DNA from: Anaerolineae bacterium | GTDB taxonomy: Bacteria > Chloroflexota > Anaerolineae > Aggregatilineales > Phototrophicaceae | DNA length: 37,027 nt | NCBI GenBank assembly: GCA_022821805.1 | Contig: JAJECX010000027.1 | Coordinates: forward strand, 1 to 37,027 | Reading direction: 5' to 3' | Shown: one piece after another, positions 8,575 to 17,560 of the stretch | Position numbering within the stretch: position 1 is the stretch's first letter | Layout: the number at the start of each line of letters is the position of its first letter | The notes under the pieces: generated by a model | Told to the model about the DNA's origin: nothing | Databases searched by the model: none | Seen by the model: the letters and a program-made list of their open reading frames with translations, nothing else | Position numbers and translations under genes: made by a program

Positions 8575-8835
8575 CGCCTGACGGGCTGGTTCTCGTATGC
8601 TTGATTGTGTCTCGTTGGCTTACAGTCAACCCCTGTCCCTTGCCTGCCGTGCTTTTGATGACCTTCGCGCAGGCATGGAAAGGCGCTGGATTGCCGGCAG
8701 CTTTCGATACCGAAGACATGTTGATTCGGACGAAGGCAGTATTTCTCTTGTCTCAGGTCCTGTTCGCGCCCGCTCTTTGTGTAAAATGGGCAACTGGAGA
8801 AACTCAAAAAAGGCTGAAAGTACCGAAAGAGCACG

Positions 8836-9540
8836 ATGCGCAGTCTGCCGCCAAAAGACTTTGAATCGTTGCCGCCGCTCGATGCGCCGGCCGCTTATAT
8901 CTGCGTCATTCGCGACATCGACAGCGACAGATATCGAATCGACGCGGCGGACCACCCGGCGACCTTTGTCCGCGCGATAATGGACGAAGACGAGCGTGAA
9001 TTCGGCATCGAGCTCGTCTCCATTCTTGAAACCGCGGACCTGCACCAAAGCGAGTCCGCGTTATTTGAGCGCCATCACGCGCGCCTGAGCGCCGAATGGC
9101 TTAACTTGGACGAGCTGCAAATGGAGGAATTGCGCCGATCTGCGCTGCAAATTGTCGCTCATCGCAGCCGTTACCTGACGCCGCAGCAAAAGGGTTCGTC
9201 AAGGTCTGCGCGTCCTCGAGCCAAGCCGCGCTGCGAGACCTCAGAATCATCATATCTCAGCGGGCCCGGCCGAAAGAAATGGCGTCGACGCCAGCGGTCT
9301 GCACAGAATTCGCTTTTCAGATCGTATGGCGCTGACGCGTTGCGGCGCCATAGGCGGCTGCCCAGAACAAGGGTCAGCCGGTCCGCTGAAACGCCTTCGT
9401 CGCTTCGCGCTTTTGTTGAAGGGCGCATAAAGCATCTGTTGTGGAATGATCCCGGCTGTCTCTTGCTCATTTGGATCGGCCTCGTGCTGGCGGGTCTGAC
9501 GTATATTTTCTTTGGCAGCATCGGGGCATTCTCAGCGTAG
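8836..9540 (+). CDS. GIY-YIG-like membrane protein without SH3 unit, paralog 2
   Basis: A 234-residue paralog of the gene at 7612. Its N-terminus (MRSLPPKDFESLPPLDAPAA, then YICVIRDIDSDRYRI) aligns closely with the first copy, including the later ESALFERHHARLSAEW segment. The same basic linker follows, rich in Arg and Ser. The protein ends with one membrane helix (LLLIWIGLVLAGLTYIFFG) about four residues before the stop, so it lacks the SH3-like part. It therefore shows only the cytoplasmic domain to the cell interior and may pair with its longer relatives. The gap before it (8575-8835) holds no other gene that I can support; a TAAAAT hexamer at about 8782 may be its -10 box. Confidence 0.7.
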   Translation: MRSLPPKDFESLPPLDAPAAYICVIRDIDSDRYRIDAADHPATFVRAIMDEDEREFGIELVSILETADLHQSESALFERHHARLSAEWLNLDELQMEELRRSALQIVAHRSRYLTPQQKGSSRSARPRAKPRCETSESSYLSGPGRKKWRRRQRSAQNSLFRSYGADALRRHRRLPRTRVSRSAETPSSLRAFVEGRIKHLLWNDPGCLLLIWIGLVLAGLTYIFFGSIGAFSA

Positions 9541-9795
9541 AATTCTAGCATGCGTAAGCGCTGACATGATAAAGGCAAGCTTTGCTGGAATCCTGGCATT
9601 TTGCAGGCTGGCTCCAAGTATCATTGCGCTTGCGTCAACGCAAAGACGCGGATTCCCAACTGAACGGGCGCTGGCTGCAACAGTCTTGGCAAAACGTCGC
9701 CTGGCAAGATTGTCTGTTTCGCCGCCAGCGTAGGGCAAGCATAAGCCAGGTGGCTTCGGTTCGTGTTACAATCGGAGGGCGAAGATACGCGCGGA

Positions 9796-12507
9796 ATGGA
9801 GAGGAAAGTGCTCGACAGGCCCGATGTGAAGCCAATCGCGCTTGACCGCGTATCGCGCTTGCCATGGGTCGCGCCGCCGGCCGGCTACATTATTCTCATT
9901 CAGGATGTCGCTTACGGCAGCCGCTATAAAATCGCCCGCCATCAGCAGTTGGATCGTCACCTGATACGGCGCGGCGCCGATTTCCCTTTTGAAACGCGGG
10001 TCGTGCGTATCTGGAAGGCGAATGAAGCGGCTGCCGCGGAACGCGATCTGCACGATGAAATTGCCGCCGGAACGAGTATCGGCGAGTGGTTCGACCTGTA
10101 TCAGTCTCCGACGGCTGCTTCAGCGCCTGCGAGTCAATACGAATCGGTCTCGTTGCGCGATCTGGCGCAGCACAGCGGCGATGCCGAGTCGCTTCTGCAA
10201 GACGCCAAAATTGTCGGCGCTGGCTCGCACGTGTCGACGCCGCAAGCCTCCGCTGGCGGGCTCGTATCGAGGCGGCAGACTTCCGCGCCTGCCGCAGGCC
10301 GCGCCGCCACGACTCGCCGACCTCGCCGCGCGCGCTGGGCATTTGCGCTGGGATTGTTTATTCTGGCGAGCTTTTTTGTCGCCGAGCGCTCCAACGACTT
10401 TCGGCGCGCCATCGATTCCATCGTGGATCCTTCGTCTCGTCCGGCGATTTCCAATCGCGCGGCAGCGCCAACCACTGTCACAGGCAGGACCAGGAGCCGT
10501 TCCGCCTTGCCTACGCCAAGGGTCGAAGGCCGAGGCGAAGTATTTTATACCAAGACACGCGCCAACGCGCGCGCTTGCGCGAAGCTCAGTTGCAAAGTGC
10601 TTGCTGTGCTGAACCCGGGCGCCAAGATTGTGGCGCAACGTTATGCCGGGGGCCAGCGCGTTAATGGCAGCGACCGCTGGATCGTATTTCGATTTCGCGG
10701 TCAGGACGCCAATATCCATAGCAGCGTGGTCTCCAGAATTCGGCGGTTATCCGAGCCCTCGCCGACCGCGGGATCTATACACTTCTTGGCTACGCCTGAG
10801 GGACAAAACGAAGTATTTTACGTCGCGGCTGATGCAGAGGCGCGTAGCTGCGCGCTTATGTTATGCGGTGTCGCCGAGCTACTGCCGCTCGGCGCCAGAA
10901 TCACCGCGCTGAGTTACACCAGGGGGCAGTGGATCAATGGCAGCGACCGCTGGATTCGCTTTTACCGCGATGGCAGGCATGTTTATGTGCATAGCGGCAA
11001 TCTGACTCGCACTCAACCGGGATTTGCCGCTCTTCCAACCGAGCAAGCCCCAGATCTGCAAGGCGCGGATACAGAGTCAGGCGAAATATATTATCTCAAG
11101 ACGCGAGCCCGCGCGCGTGAATGCCCGCGCCTGGATTGCGATATCGCGGATGCCTTCGAAAAAGGCACGAAGATTGAAGCCGCGGGCTATCTGCGAGGAG
11201 AGCGAATCAATAACAACGGTCGCTGGATTGCGTTTCGTCACAATGGGCGGAATCTGTACTTTCACAGTGACTTGCTGACGAGGCAGCCTCCGCCGGTTAG
11301 CGCAACGGAGCAGCCAACAGCGACCACGCGCCGGATCGCCGCCAAGCCCACGGCTGAAGGCGAAAACGAAGTATTCTACGTCACATCCGACGCTCGCGCC
11401 CGCACCTGCGCGCAAATGATCTGCAGCGAAGCGGAATTGCTTTCGCCTGGCATGCGGATAATCGCTTTGCGCTATATGGAGGGTCAGGAAATCGACGGCA
11501 GCGACCGTTGGATACGATTCATCAACCAAGGTTGGTTCCAATATGTGCACAGCAGTTTCCTGTCGCGAGAGAAGCCGACGGTGGAGGCAACAGCGCAGAC
11601 ATCAGCGACGCCGCAGTCCAAGCGAGATGAGCAAGCGGCGGCAGAAAGCGGTCAGGTATACGTAGTTCTGAAACCAATATGGGCGCATTCTTGCGCAAGC
11701 CACCGCTGCGAAGCGGTTCAGCATTTGAATGAGGGAGACCGCATAAAGGTCCTTGATACAGGCGCGCCCGAGGCATCTTATCGTGGCTTCGGTTGGGCCG
11801 CATTTGCCAGCGGTGACCAGATCTTGTATGTCCTTCGCTCTTTGCTTAGGGAGGCTGCGCACGATGGCGAACCGACAGCAGCGCTATCGCCGGACAGGCG
11901 CGCGTCCAGGTCCGCGAAAGGCGCGGTGTTCTATGTAAGAAGTGGCCGCAACGCGAAAGTTCGCAGTTGCGCAAGTCTCGAATGCTTCGAAGTGGGCGAA
12001 CTGACCCAGGGAACGCGGGTTGAGGCGAATCGGATCGTTAGGGGGCAAACGATCGGTGTGCGCAATGAATGGATCGAGTTCTTTTATGAAGGCGGGTATC
12101 GCTACGTCCACAGTGGCGATCTATTTCCCGTGAATTCAGGGTTAGCGTTTGATCCGACCTCCACGGCGACTGAGATGCGGGCCGTTACTGAACCACCACC
12201 AACCGCTACTGAACCGCCGCCGTCCGCTACTTCCACGGCGACCGAACCACCGCCGCCGACCGCCACAGCCACCGTCCCGCCAGCAGCCAAATATGTGGTC
12301 GAGACCGCAGGTAACGTGAACGCCAACATACGCTCGTGCCCGCGGACGAGCTGCGACATTGTCGCCAAGTTATCGCCGGGTACGGAAGTCGAAATTGTTG
12401 GCAGCGTCCGGGGCGAGACGGTATACGATACAGATGTCTGGCTGGAAATCCGGCTGGAGGGCGCCAGCGCCTTCATTCACAGCGAGTTGGTGGCGGAAGC
12501 GGGCTGA
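9796..12507 (+). CDS. GIY-YIG-like/TM protein with seven SH3-like repeats, paralog 3
   Basis: About 903 residues from the ATG at 9796; a TTG at 9763 and a GTG at 9808 are alternatives. Residues 28-101 are the best GIY-YIG/T5orf172 match of the family: GYIILIQD, YKIARH, AAAERDLHDEI and GEWFDL. A linker ends in RRPRRAR and one membrane helix follows (about 181-199). Outside it are seven repeats of about 70 residues at roughly 245-317, 335-407, 427-497, 522-593, 617-687, 708-780 and 831-903. Each has a Cys-x4-Cys pair near its start (ACAKLSC, SCALMLC, ECPRLDC and so on), and most show RWIxF and YVHS. They look like bacterial SH3-type domains stabilised by a disulfide. A Thr-Glu-Pro linker separates the last repeat. 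The protein probably binds cell wall or a surface ligand and signals to the inner domain; this is inference. Confidence 0.8.
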   Translation: MERKVLDRPDVKPIALDRVSRLPWVAPPAGYIILIQDVAYGSRYKIARHQQLDRHLIRRGADFPFETRVVRIWKANEAAAAERDLHDEIAAGTSIGEWFDLYQSPTAASAPASQYESVSLRDLAQHSGDAESLLQDAKIVGAGSHVSTPQASAGGLVSRRQTSAPAAGRAATTRRPRRARWAFALGLFILASFFVAERSNDFRRAIDSIVDPSSRPAISNRAAAPTTVTGRTRSRSALPTPRVEGRGEVFYTKTRANARACAKLSCKVLAVLNPGAKIVAQRYAGGQRVNGSDRWIVFRFRGQDANIHSSVVSRIRRLSEPSPTAGSIHFLATPEGQNEVFYVAADAEARSCALMLCGVAELLPLGARITALSYTRGQWINGSDRWIRFYRDGRHVYVHSGNLTRTQPGFAALPTEQAPDLQGADTESGEIYYLKTRARARECPRLDCDIADAFEKGTKIEAAGYLRGERINNNGRWIAFRHNGRNLYFHSDLLTRQPPPVSATEQPTATTRRIAAKPTAEGENEVFYVTSDARARTCAQMICSEAELLSPGMRIIALRYMEGQEIDGSDRWIRFINQGWFQYVHSSFLSREKPTVEATAQTSATPQSKRDEQAAAESGQVYVVLKPIWAHSCASHRCEAVQHLNEGDRIKVLDTGAPEASYRGFGWAAFASGDQILYVLRSLLREAAHDGEPTAALSPDRRASRSAKGAVFYVRSGRNAKVRSCASLECFEVGELTQGTRVEANRIVRGQTIGVRNEWIEFFYEGGYRYVHSGDLFPVNSGLAFDPTSTATEMRAVTEPPPTATEPPPSATSTATEPPPPTATATVPPAAKYVVETAGNVNANIRSCPRTSCDIVAKLSPGTEVEIVGSVRGETVYDTDVWLEIRLEGASAFIHSELVAEAG
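12187..12288 (+). repeat. Thr/Glu/Pro/Ala-rich linker repeat inside paralog 3
   Basis: Imperfect short repeats of codons for TEPPP and TAT units form a flexible spacer before the seventh SH3-like unit. Such Thr-Pro linkers are common in exported proteins of Chloroflexota and Actinobacteria. Confidence 0.6.
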
Positions 12508-12509
12508 TC

Positions 12510-12625
12510 GCCGTTAGCGATAACGGCTGCCGCACAGCGGGCGTCTAAAGTATCAGCCAGTGATCCTGCTTCTGACCACCTTTAGCGCGCCATTGGAATG
12601 GCCCAGCGCAATGCGCCCAATGGCG
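12510..12625. repeat. Two inverted repeats after paralog 3
   Basis: Directly after the stop codon is GCCGTTA-GCGA-TAACGGC (12510-12527), a perfect 7-bp stem with a tetraloop. Further on, CGCCATTGG (12588-12596) pairs perfectly with CCAATGGCG (12617-12625). The intervening 20 bases contain a smaller GCGC-AAT-GCGC palindrome. Neither is followed by a T run, so Rho-independent termination is uncertain; they may be transcript-end structures or mobile palindromes. Confidence 0.4.
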
Positions 12626-12726
12626 AGGTCGTTATGGCTCCGATCATGACAGAGCGCTGAGGCGCGTATCACGCTACAATCTTTTTTGCATCGTTTCGGA
12701 ATCTTACTATGCGCTGGTGAGGCAGC

Positions 12727-12967
12727 TTGAAGAGTCTAGCGCCGAAAGATTACCGTCTACTCCCGAAGCTGAACGCGCCGGCCCGCTATATTTTGTATTG
12801 CGAGATATTGACTGCGACGCCTATCGGATCGAGATATTCAGGAGCGTTTTAGAGAGTTTGTCCTGGATCACATGCTAGCGGCGCTCTTTATGCTCTTTGT
12901 GCTTGCCTTTGTGATCATGGTGTTCAGCATGAAATATGGACCGGTTCTGTTTCGCTTTCCGTTCTGA
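12727..12967 (+). pseudogene. Decayed fourth copy of the GIY-YIG-like membrane family
   Basis: A TTG at 12727 opens with LKSLAPKDYRLLPKLNAPARYI, clearly homologous to the starts of the genes at 7612 and 8836. At about 12790-12794 one base seems lost from a T run. The next frame then continues as VLRDIDCDAYRIE, which matches IRDIDSDRYRID of paralog 2. The rest of the domain and linker are missing. A third frame ends with a membrane helix (MLAALFMLFVLAFVIMVF) and a stop at 12965-12967. A TACAAT hexamer at about 12675 could be the old -10 box. The gene is a relic of a fourth tandem copy. Confidence 0.75.
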
Positions 12968-12970
12968 AAA

Positions 12971-13738
12971 TCAGACATCCAGCGTCAGGCTGATCGGACA
13001 GTGATCGCTGCCCATGACATCGGCATGAATCTCGGCGCCCGCCATCTTGTCCAGCAGATCCGGCGAAATGAAGAAGTAATCAATGCGCCAGCCGACATTC
13101 TTGGCGCGCGCGCCGCTGCGCAGCGACCACCAGGAATAAGCCCCTTCCTTTTCCGGGTTGAGATGGCGGTAGCTGTCGATATAGCCCTGGTCCACCACCT
13201 TGTCCATCCAGTCGCGTTCTTCGCGCAGGAAGCCCGAATACTTGGAATTTGGCTTGGGATGCGTCAGATCAATCTCGTTATGCGCCGTGTTGATGTCGCC
13301 GCAAAACGCCACCGACTTGCCCGCCGCCCGCAAGCGATTGGCATAATCAAGGAATGCTTCTTTGTATTCCATCTTGTAGCGCAAACGCTCCGCGCTTCCC
13401 TTGCCGTTGGGCAGGTAAGTTGTCATCAGCGTGAAATCACCGTAATCGGCGATGATGGTCCGCCCCTCGCTATCGAATTTCTCAATGCCCAGCCCAAGCT
13501 TGACCTCTTTCGGTTCGCTTTTGCTGAATAAGCCGACCCCGCTATAGCCTTTGCGTTCCGCTTTGACCCACCAGGTGTGGTAGCCGTCGGGCTGGCGTAA
13601 TTCGGGATCGAGCTGATCAGGCCAGGCTTTGGTCTCTTGCACGGTGAGGACATCGGGCTTTTCCGCATGCAGCCAATTAAGGAAGCCCTTTTTCTGCGCG
13701 GCGCGGATGCCATTGACGTTCCAGGAGTAGAGTTTCAT
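12971..13738 (-). CDS. xthA: Exodeoxyribonuclease III
   Basis: A 255-residue member of the exonuclease III/AP endonuclease family (endonuclease-exonuclease-phosphatase fold). Such enzymes cut at abasic sites and degrade 3' ends during base excision repair. Visible active-site motifs are LYSWNVNGIRAA (Asn7), VQETKAW (Glu35), the GDINTAHNEIDL segment with Asp and Asn, WRIDYFF, and the C-terminal GSDHCPI catalytic histidine. The length matches E. coli XthA (268). It is a stand-alone gene facing the remnant of the GIY-YIG-like family, with only three bases between their ends. Confidence 0.95.
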   Translation of the reverse strand: MKLYSWNVNGIRAAQKKGFLNWLHAEKPDVLTVQETKAWPDQLDPELRQPDGYHTWWVKAERKGYSGVGLFSKSEPKEVKLGLGIEKFDSEGRTIIADYGDFTLMTTYLPNGKGSAERLRYKMEYKEAFLDYANRLRAAGKSVAFCGDINTAHNEIDLTHPKPNSKYSGFLREERDWMDKVVDQGYIDSYRHLNPEKEGAYSWWSLRSGARAKNVGWRIDYFFISPDLLDKMAGAEIHADVMGSDHCPISLTLDV

Positions 13739-13893
13739 GCGCTTCTCCGCTGATTCGCCTCCGAAAGTTTAGCCCATTATAGATTGGCCGAGAATCTGCG
13801 ATAAGGTGCAATCGCAATGCGCCTTCATCCTTTGTAACCAGCAGACTAATGGGCTACCCTTGCCGAGCGGCAACCAACAGGGGACGGAAACCG

Positions 13894-15123
13894 ATGCTCA
13901 GAATCAACGAAGAACGCTTCTTAAGCGACCTCAAAGAACTGGCGGAGATCGGCGCAACGCCTGATGGCGGCGTGTCGCGGCAGGCGCTGACGCCGGCGGA
14001 TATCGAAGGAAGGCGCTGGTTTCAAGGCAAGATCGCCGAAGCGGGACTTGATTACAATATGGACGGCGCCGGCAACCAGTCGGCGATTCTTCACAGCGAT
14101 CCGCCCAGCGAAAAGCGGATTCTGGCCGGCTCGCATCTGGACAGCGTACCCAATGGCGGGCGCTATGATGGCTCGCTTGGCGTGCTGGTCGCCTTTGAGG
14201 CGCTGCGAACGCTGAAGGACAGCGGCATCACACCGCCCGTATCGCTGGAGGCGGTCAATTTCACCGATGAAGAAAGCGCCATCATGGGTTTGATGGGCAG
14301 CAAGGCGCTTGTCGGGCAATTAACCGAAGCCGACTTTGAGCGCAGCCGCGTCGATGTCGACGAACTGACGCGCCGGTTTTCCGCCATTGGCATCACGCGC
14401 GAGTCGATGTTGGCGGCGAGGCGCGACGATGCGCTGGCATGGGTCGAATTGCATATTGAGCAAGGCACAAGGCTGGAAACAGATGGCATCGACATCGGTG
14501 TGGTGAACGCCATCGTTGGCATTCGCTCCATTCATGTGACTTTCCGCGGCGAGGCGGCGCATGCCGGCGCCAAACCGATGGAACTGCGGCGAGACGCGCT
14601 CTGGGGCGCGTCGCAGTTTGTCCTGCTCGCGCGGCAGCATGTAATGGACAACTATACGCCTGGCGTTTGCAACGTCGGCATAATCAAGGCGAAACCGGGC
14701 GCCTTCAATATCGTCCCGGCTGAGGTCTATTGCGCGCTGGAATTCCGCCACGGATCAGAAGCCGAGATGGATCGGATGCAGACAGACCTATTGCGCCTTC
14801 TGCGCGAGTGCGCGGCGGAATTCAACCTGAGCGTTGAATACCAAGCCACGCCGCCAGTAATTCCGGCGACGATGAGCGAATCGGTCATGGGCGCGATTGA
14901 GCGCGCAGCCGATGCTCTGGGATTGTCGCGCGAGCGCATGCTGAGCTTCGCCGGGCATGACACGCAGAATGTCGCCGCCATTGCGCCGGCAGCCATGTAT
15001 TTCGTGCCCTCGGTGGATGGCATCAGCCACAATCCCAAGGAATTCACGCGCGACGCCGATTGCGTCAATGGCGCCAATCTGATGCTGCACACGTTGCTGG
15101 AGTTGACGAAGGTTTTTGCCTAA
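13894..15123 (+). CDS. M20-family amidohydrolase, N-carbamoyl-L-amino acid hydrolase/allantoate type
   Basis: A 409-residue metal-dependent hydrolase. The ATG at 13894 is chosen over upstream in-frame starts because GGGGACGGA lies just before it and the family begins here. Metal ligands of the hydantoinase/carbamoylase group are visible: His81 in GSHLDSVPNGG, Asp92 in RYDGS, Glu126/127 in FTDEE, the ELHIEQG histidine, and the late SFAGHDTQN histidine. Relatives split N-carbamoyl amino acids, allantoate or ureidoglycolate. The sequence does not decide between them, and no hydantoinase or allantoinase gene is adjacent. The stop overlaps the convergent dehydrogenase stop by four bases (15120-15123). 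Confidence 0.88.
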   Translation: MLRINEERFLSDLKELAEIGATPDGGVSRQALTPADIEGRRWFQGKIAEAGLDYNMDGAGNQSAILHSDPPSEKRILAGSHLDSVPNGGRYDGSLGVLVAFEALRTLKDSGITPPVSLEAVNFTDEESAIMGLMGSKALVGQLTEADFERSRVDVDELTRRFSAIGITRESMLAARRDDALAWVELHIEQGTRLETDGIDIGVVNAIVGIRSIHVTFRGEAAHAGAKPMELRRDALWGASQFVLLARQHVMDNYTPGVCNVGIIKAKPGAFNIVPAEVYCALEFRHGSEAEMDRMQTDLLRLLRECAAEFNLSVEYQATPPVIPATMSESVMGAIERAADALGLSRERMLSFAGHDTQNVAAIAPAAMYFVPSVDGISHNPKEFTRDADCVNGANLMLHTLLELTKVFA

Positions 15124-17534
15124 GCGCCGGTTGGCGCCCATATATTCTTGACTTCGATAGACTCAAGGAGAAACTCGGCGCCCGCGCCTTGGTCCGGGTC
15201 ATGCCAATCGCGCTCAGCGCCGTAGTTGACCCACGTGCGCTTGATATTGTGAATTGAGCGCGCCTCAATTTGCCGGCTGCCTTCCGCATCCCCGAAATAC
15301 CAGACGCTATCGACATCATCATGCTCGACCAGCGTCTTCACCAGGCAATCACGCTCGCCGGTGATGATGTTGACGACGCCCGCGGGCAGATCCGAAGTGT
15401 CAAATACCTGATAAAGGTCGGTAGCGCTGAGCGGGTAGGGCGGTGAGGGGATGCAGACGACCGTATTGCCGCGCGCGATAGCGGGCGCCGTCAGCGATAC
15501 AAAAGCCAGCAGTGGCGCTTCATCGGGGCAGGCGATGCCGATAACGCCCACCGGCTCGTGGATAGCGGCGACCAGCCCGCGCAGGGTCGTTTCCTGAATC
15601 GTCCCGCCGGCTTTGTCGGCGAAAGCCGCCCAGTGAAAGAGCCGCTTGATTGACATGGCCACTTCCGCGTCCGCCGCATCAGGTGGCGCCTCGGTCATCG
15701 TCGCGATGCGCCCGGCGAACTCTTCCGTCCGCGCAGACAGATTCTCGGCGATGTAATAGAGGATCTGCGCCCGGTTATGCGGACTGTAAGTCGCCCAGTC
15801 CTTGGCTTTATGCGCCGCTTCCACCGCGTTGCGCAGATCTTTGCGATTGCCATCGCCGACTTGCCCGATCAACATTCCGGATGGCGAGATGACGTGACGC
15901 GTATAGTTGCCATCGGGTCGCGCTTGTTTGCCGCCGATATAAAGCTTGGCTGTGCGATCCAACGTAAGCCGAGCGCGCTGGCGCCCACCTACGGGCGGCG
16001 GCGCAGGTGGTGTATGCGCGCCCCAGTCCACCGGCGGCTCGCCCAATTGGGGACGCGCCCGTTTCTGCCAGCGGGGACGCAAATAGGCGAACAGTCCTTC
16101 TTTTCCGCCTTCGCGCCCAAAGCCGCTTTCGCGATAGCCGCCAAATCCAGCTGCGGCATCGAATAGATTGGCGCTGTTGATCCAGATGCTGCCCGCCTTG
16201 ACTTGACGCGCGGTCTCCAGCGCCAGGCTGATGTTCTCGCTCCAGATTGAAGCGGCCAGACCGTAACGGGTGTTGTTCGCGAGCTCCACCGCTTCGTCGG
16301 GCCTGCGGAAGCTCATCGCCACCAATACTGGACCAAAAATCTCTTCTTGGGCGGCTGAAGCCGCCGCCTCCAGATTGGTCAACAGCGTCGGCGGATAATA
16401 GCAGCCATTCGCCGGTAGCTCACAATCCGGCTGGTATACATCGGCGCCTTCGCTGATGCCGCGCTGCACCCATTGCTCAATCGCTTCATATTGGACCGGG
16501 TTGATGACCGAGCCAATATCGATGCCCTTATCCAGTGAATCACCCAGCCGCAGGCGCGCCATGCGGCTCTTTAAGCGGCTGATGAATTCTTCGGCGATAT
16601 TCTCCTGCACCAGCAGGCGCGAACCGGCGCAGCAAACCTCTCCCTGATTGAAGAATATCGCATCGACCAGCCCTTCAATCGCGCCATCGATATCGGCGTC
16701 GTCGAATACGATGAAAGGCGACTTGCCGCCCAGCTCCAGCGTCAGCTTGACGCCGCTGCCCGCCGTCGCTCCCCGAATTTTGCGTCCGACCGCGGTCGAG
16801 CCAGTGAAGGCGATCTTGTCCAGGTCTTGATGCGCCACCAAGGCGGCGCCGGCCTCGTCGCCCCCGGTCACGATATTGACCACACCGGGCGGGATTCCCG
16901 CTTCAGCGATGATCTCGGCGAAGAGCAGGGCGCTCAGCGGCGTGTATGGCGCCGGCTTGATGACAACTGTGTTGCCGGTTGCCAGCGCTGGCGCGATTTT
17001 CCAGGCGAGCATCAAGAGGGGGAAATTCCAGGGGATCACCTGCCCGATCACGCCAAGCGATTGGTAATCGCGCAACTCTGTATCCATCAGCTGCGCCCAG
17101 CCGGCGTGATAGTAAAAATGGCGGGCGGCCAGCGGCACATCGATATCGCGCGATTCGCGGATCGGTTTGCCGTTGTCGAGGCTTTCCACGACCGCGAGCA
17201 TACGGGCGTGCTTTTGCATGTTGCGGGCGATGGCGTAAAGGTGGCGGGCGCGCTGATGCGGTCTCAGCGCCGACCAGGTTTCGTAGGCGGCGCGAGCGGC
17301 GGCTACGGCGGCGTCGATGTCTGCGGCGGAGGCGTCGGCGACTTGCGCCAGGTCCTCGCCGCGGGCCGGGTTGGAGACTGACAAGGTTTTCCTCTCAGCC
17401 GGCGCCACCCAACTGTTGTTGATGAAGAGGTTGAACTTTCGTCCATGCGAATCAAGCCAGGCTTCGGCGGCGTCCGCGGCTTCGGGGGCGGGTCCGTAGG
17501 GGAGGGTTTGGAAGAGTTCGGTTAGTTGGGGCAT
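15120..17534 (-). CDS. ALDH16-type aldehyde dehydrogenase with a second, inactive ALDH domain
   Basis: An 804-residue NAD(P)-dependent aldehyde dehydrogenase with two ALDH modules, as in the ALDH16 family. The first domain (about 30-500) has a complete active site: PWNFP (Asn170), LELGGKSP (Glu267) and NQGEVCCAGSR, where Cys301 aligns with the catalytic cysteine of ALDH2. After a Pro-rich joint (about residue 505-530) the second module starts with KLYIGGKQARPDG. It retains the nucleotide-binding half (EPVGVIGIACPDEAPLL, AIARGNTVVC) but not the catalytic cysteine region. Substrate is unknown. It is a single gene; the AT-richer PIN gene begins just beyond its 5' end. Confidence 0.88.
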   Translation of the reverse strand: MPQLTELFQTLPYGPAPEAADAAEAWLDSHGRKFNLFINNSWVAPAERKTLSVSNPARGEDLAQVADASAADIDAAVAAARAAYETWSALRPHQRARHLYAIARNMQKHARMLAVVESLDNGKPIRESRDIDVPLAARHFYYHAGWAQLMDTELRDYQSLGVIGQVIPWNFPLLMLAWKIAPALATGNTVVIKPAPYTPLSALLFAEIIAEAGIPPGVVNIVTGGDEAGAALVAHQDLDKIAFTGSTAVGRKIRGATAGSGVKLTLELGGKSPFIVFDDADIDGAIEGLVDAIFFNQGEVCCAGSRLLVQENIAEEFISRLKSRMARLRLGDSLDKGIDIGSVINPVQYEAIEQWVQRGISEGADVYQPDCELPANGCYYPPTLLTNLEAAASAAQEEIFGPVLVAMSFRRPDEAVELANNTRYGLAASIWSENISLALETARQVKAGSIWINSANLFDAAAGFGGYRESGFGREGGKEGLFAYLRPRWQKRARPQLGEPPVDWGAHTPPAPPPVGGRQRARLTLDRTAKLYIGGKQARPDGNYTRHVISPSGMLIGQVGDGNRKDLRNAVEAAHKAKDWATYSPHNRAQILYYIAENLSARTEEFAGRIATMTEAPPDAADAEVAMSIKRLFHWAAFADKAGGTIQETTLRGLVAAIHEPVGVIGIACPDEAPLLAFVSLTAPAIARGNTVVCIPSPPYPLSATDLYQVFDTSDLPAGVVNIITGERDCLVKTLVEHDDVDSVWYFGDAEGSRQIEARSIHNIKRTWVNYGAERDWHDPDQGAGAEFLLESIEVKNIWAPTGA

Positions 17535-17560
17535 GGGGTGGGGTGTCCTATAATACGATT

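Noticed and set aside
8575..8835. Small genes in the gap between paralogs 1 and 2
   Set aside because: Several short frames exist on both strands, but none has a ribosome-binding site, family motif or codon pattern like its neighbours.
12187..12288. CRISPR-like or tandem DNA repeat
   Set aside because: The repeats are imperfect codon repeats of a protein linker without spacers.
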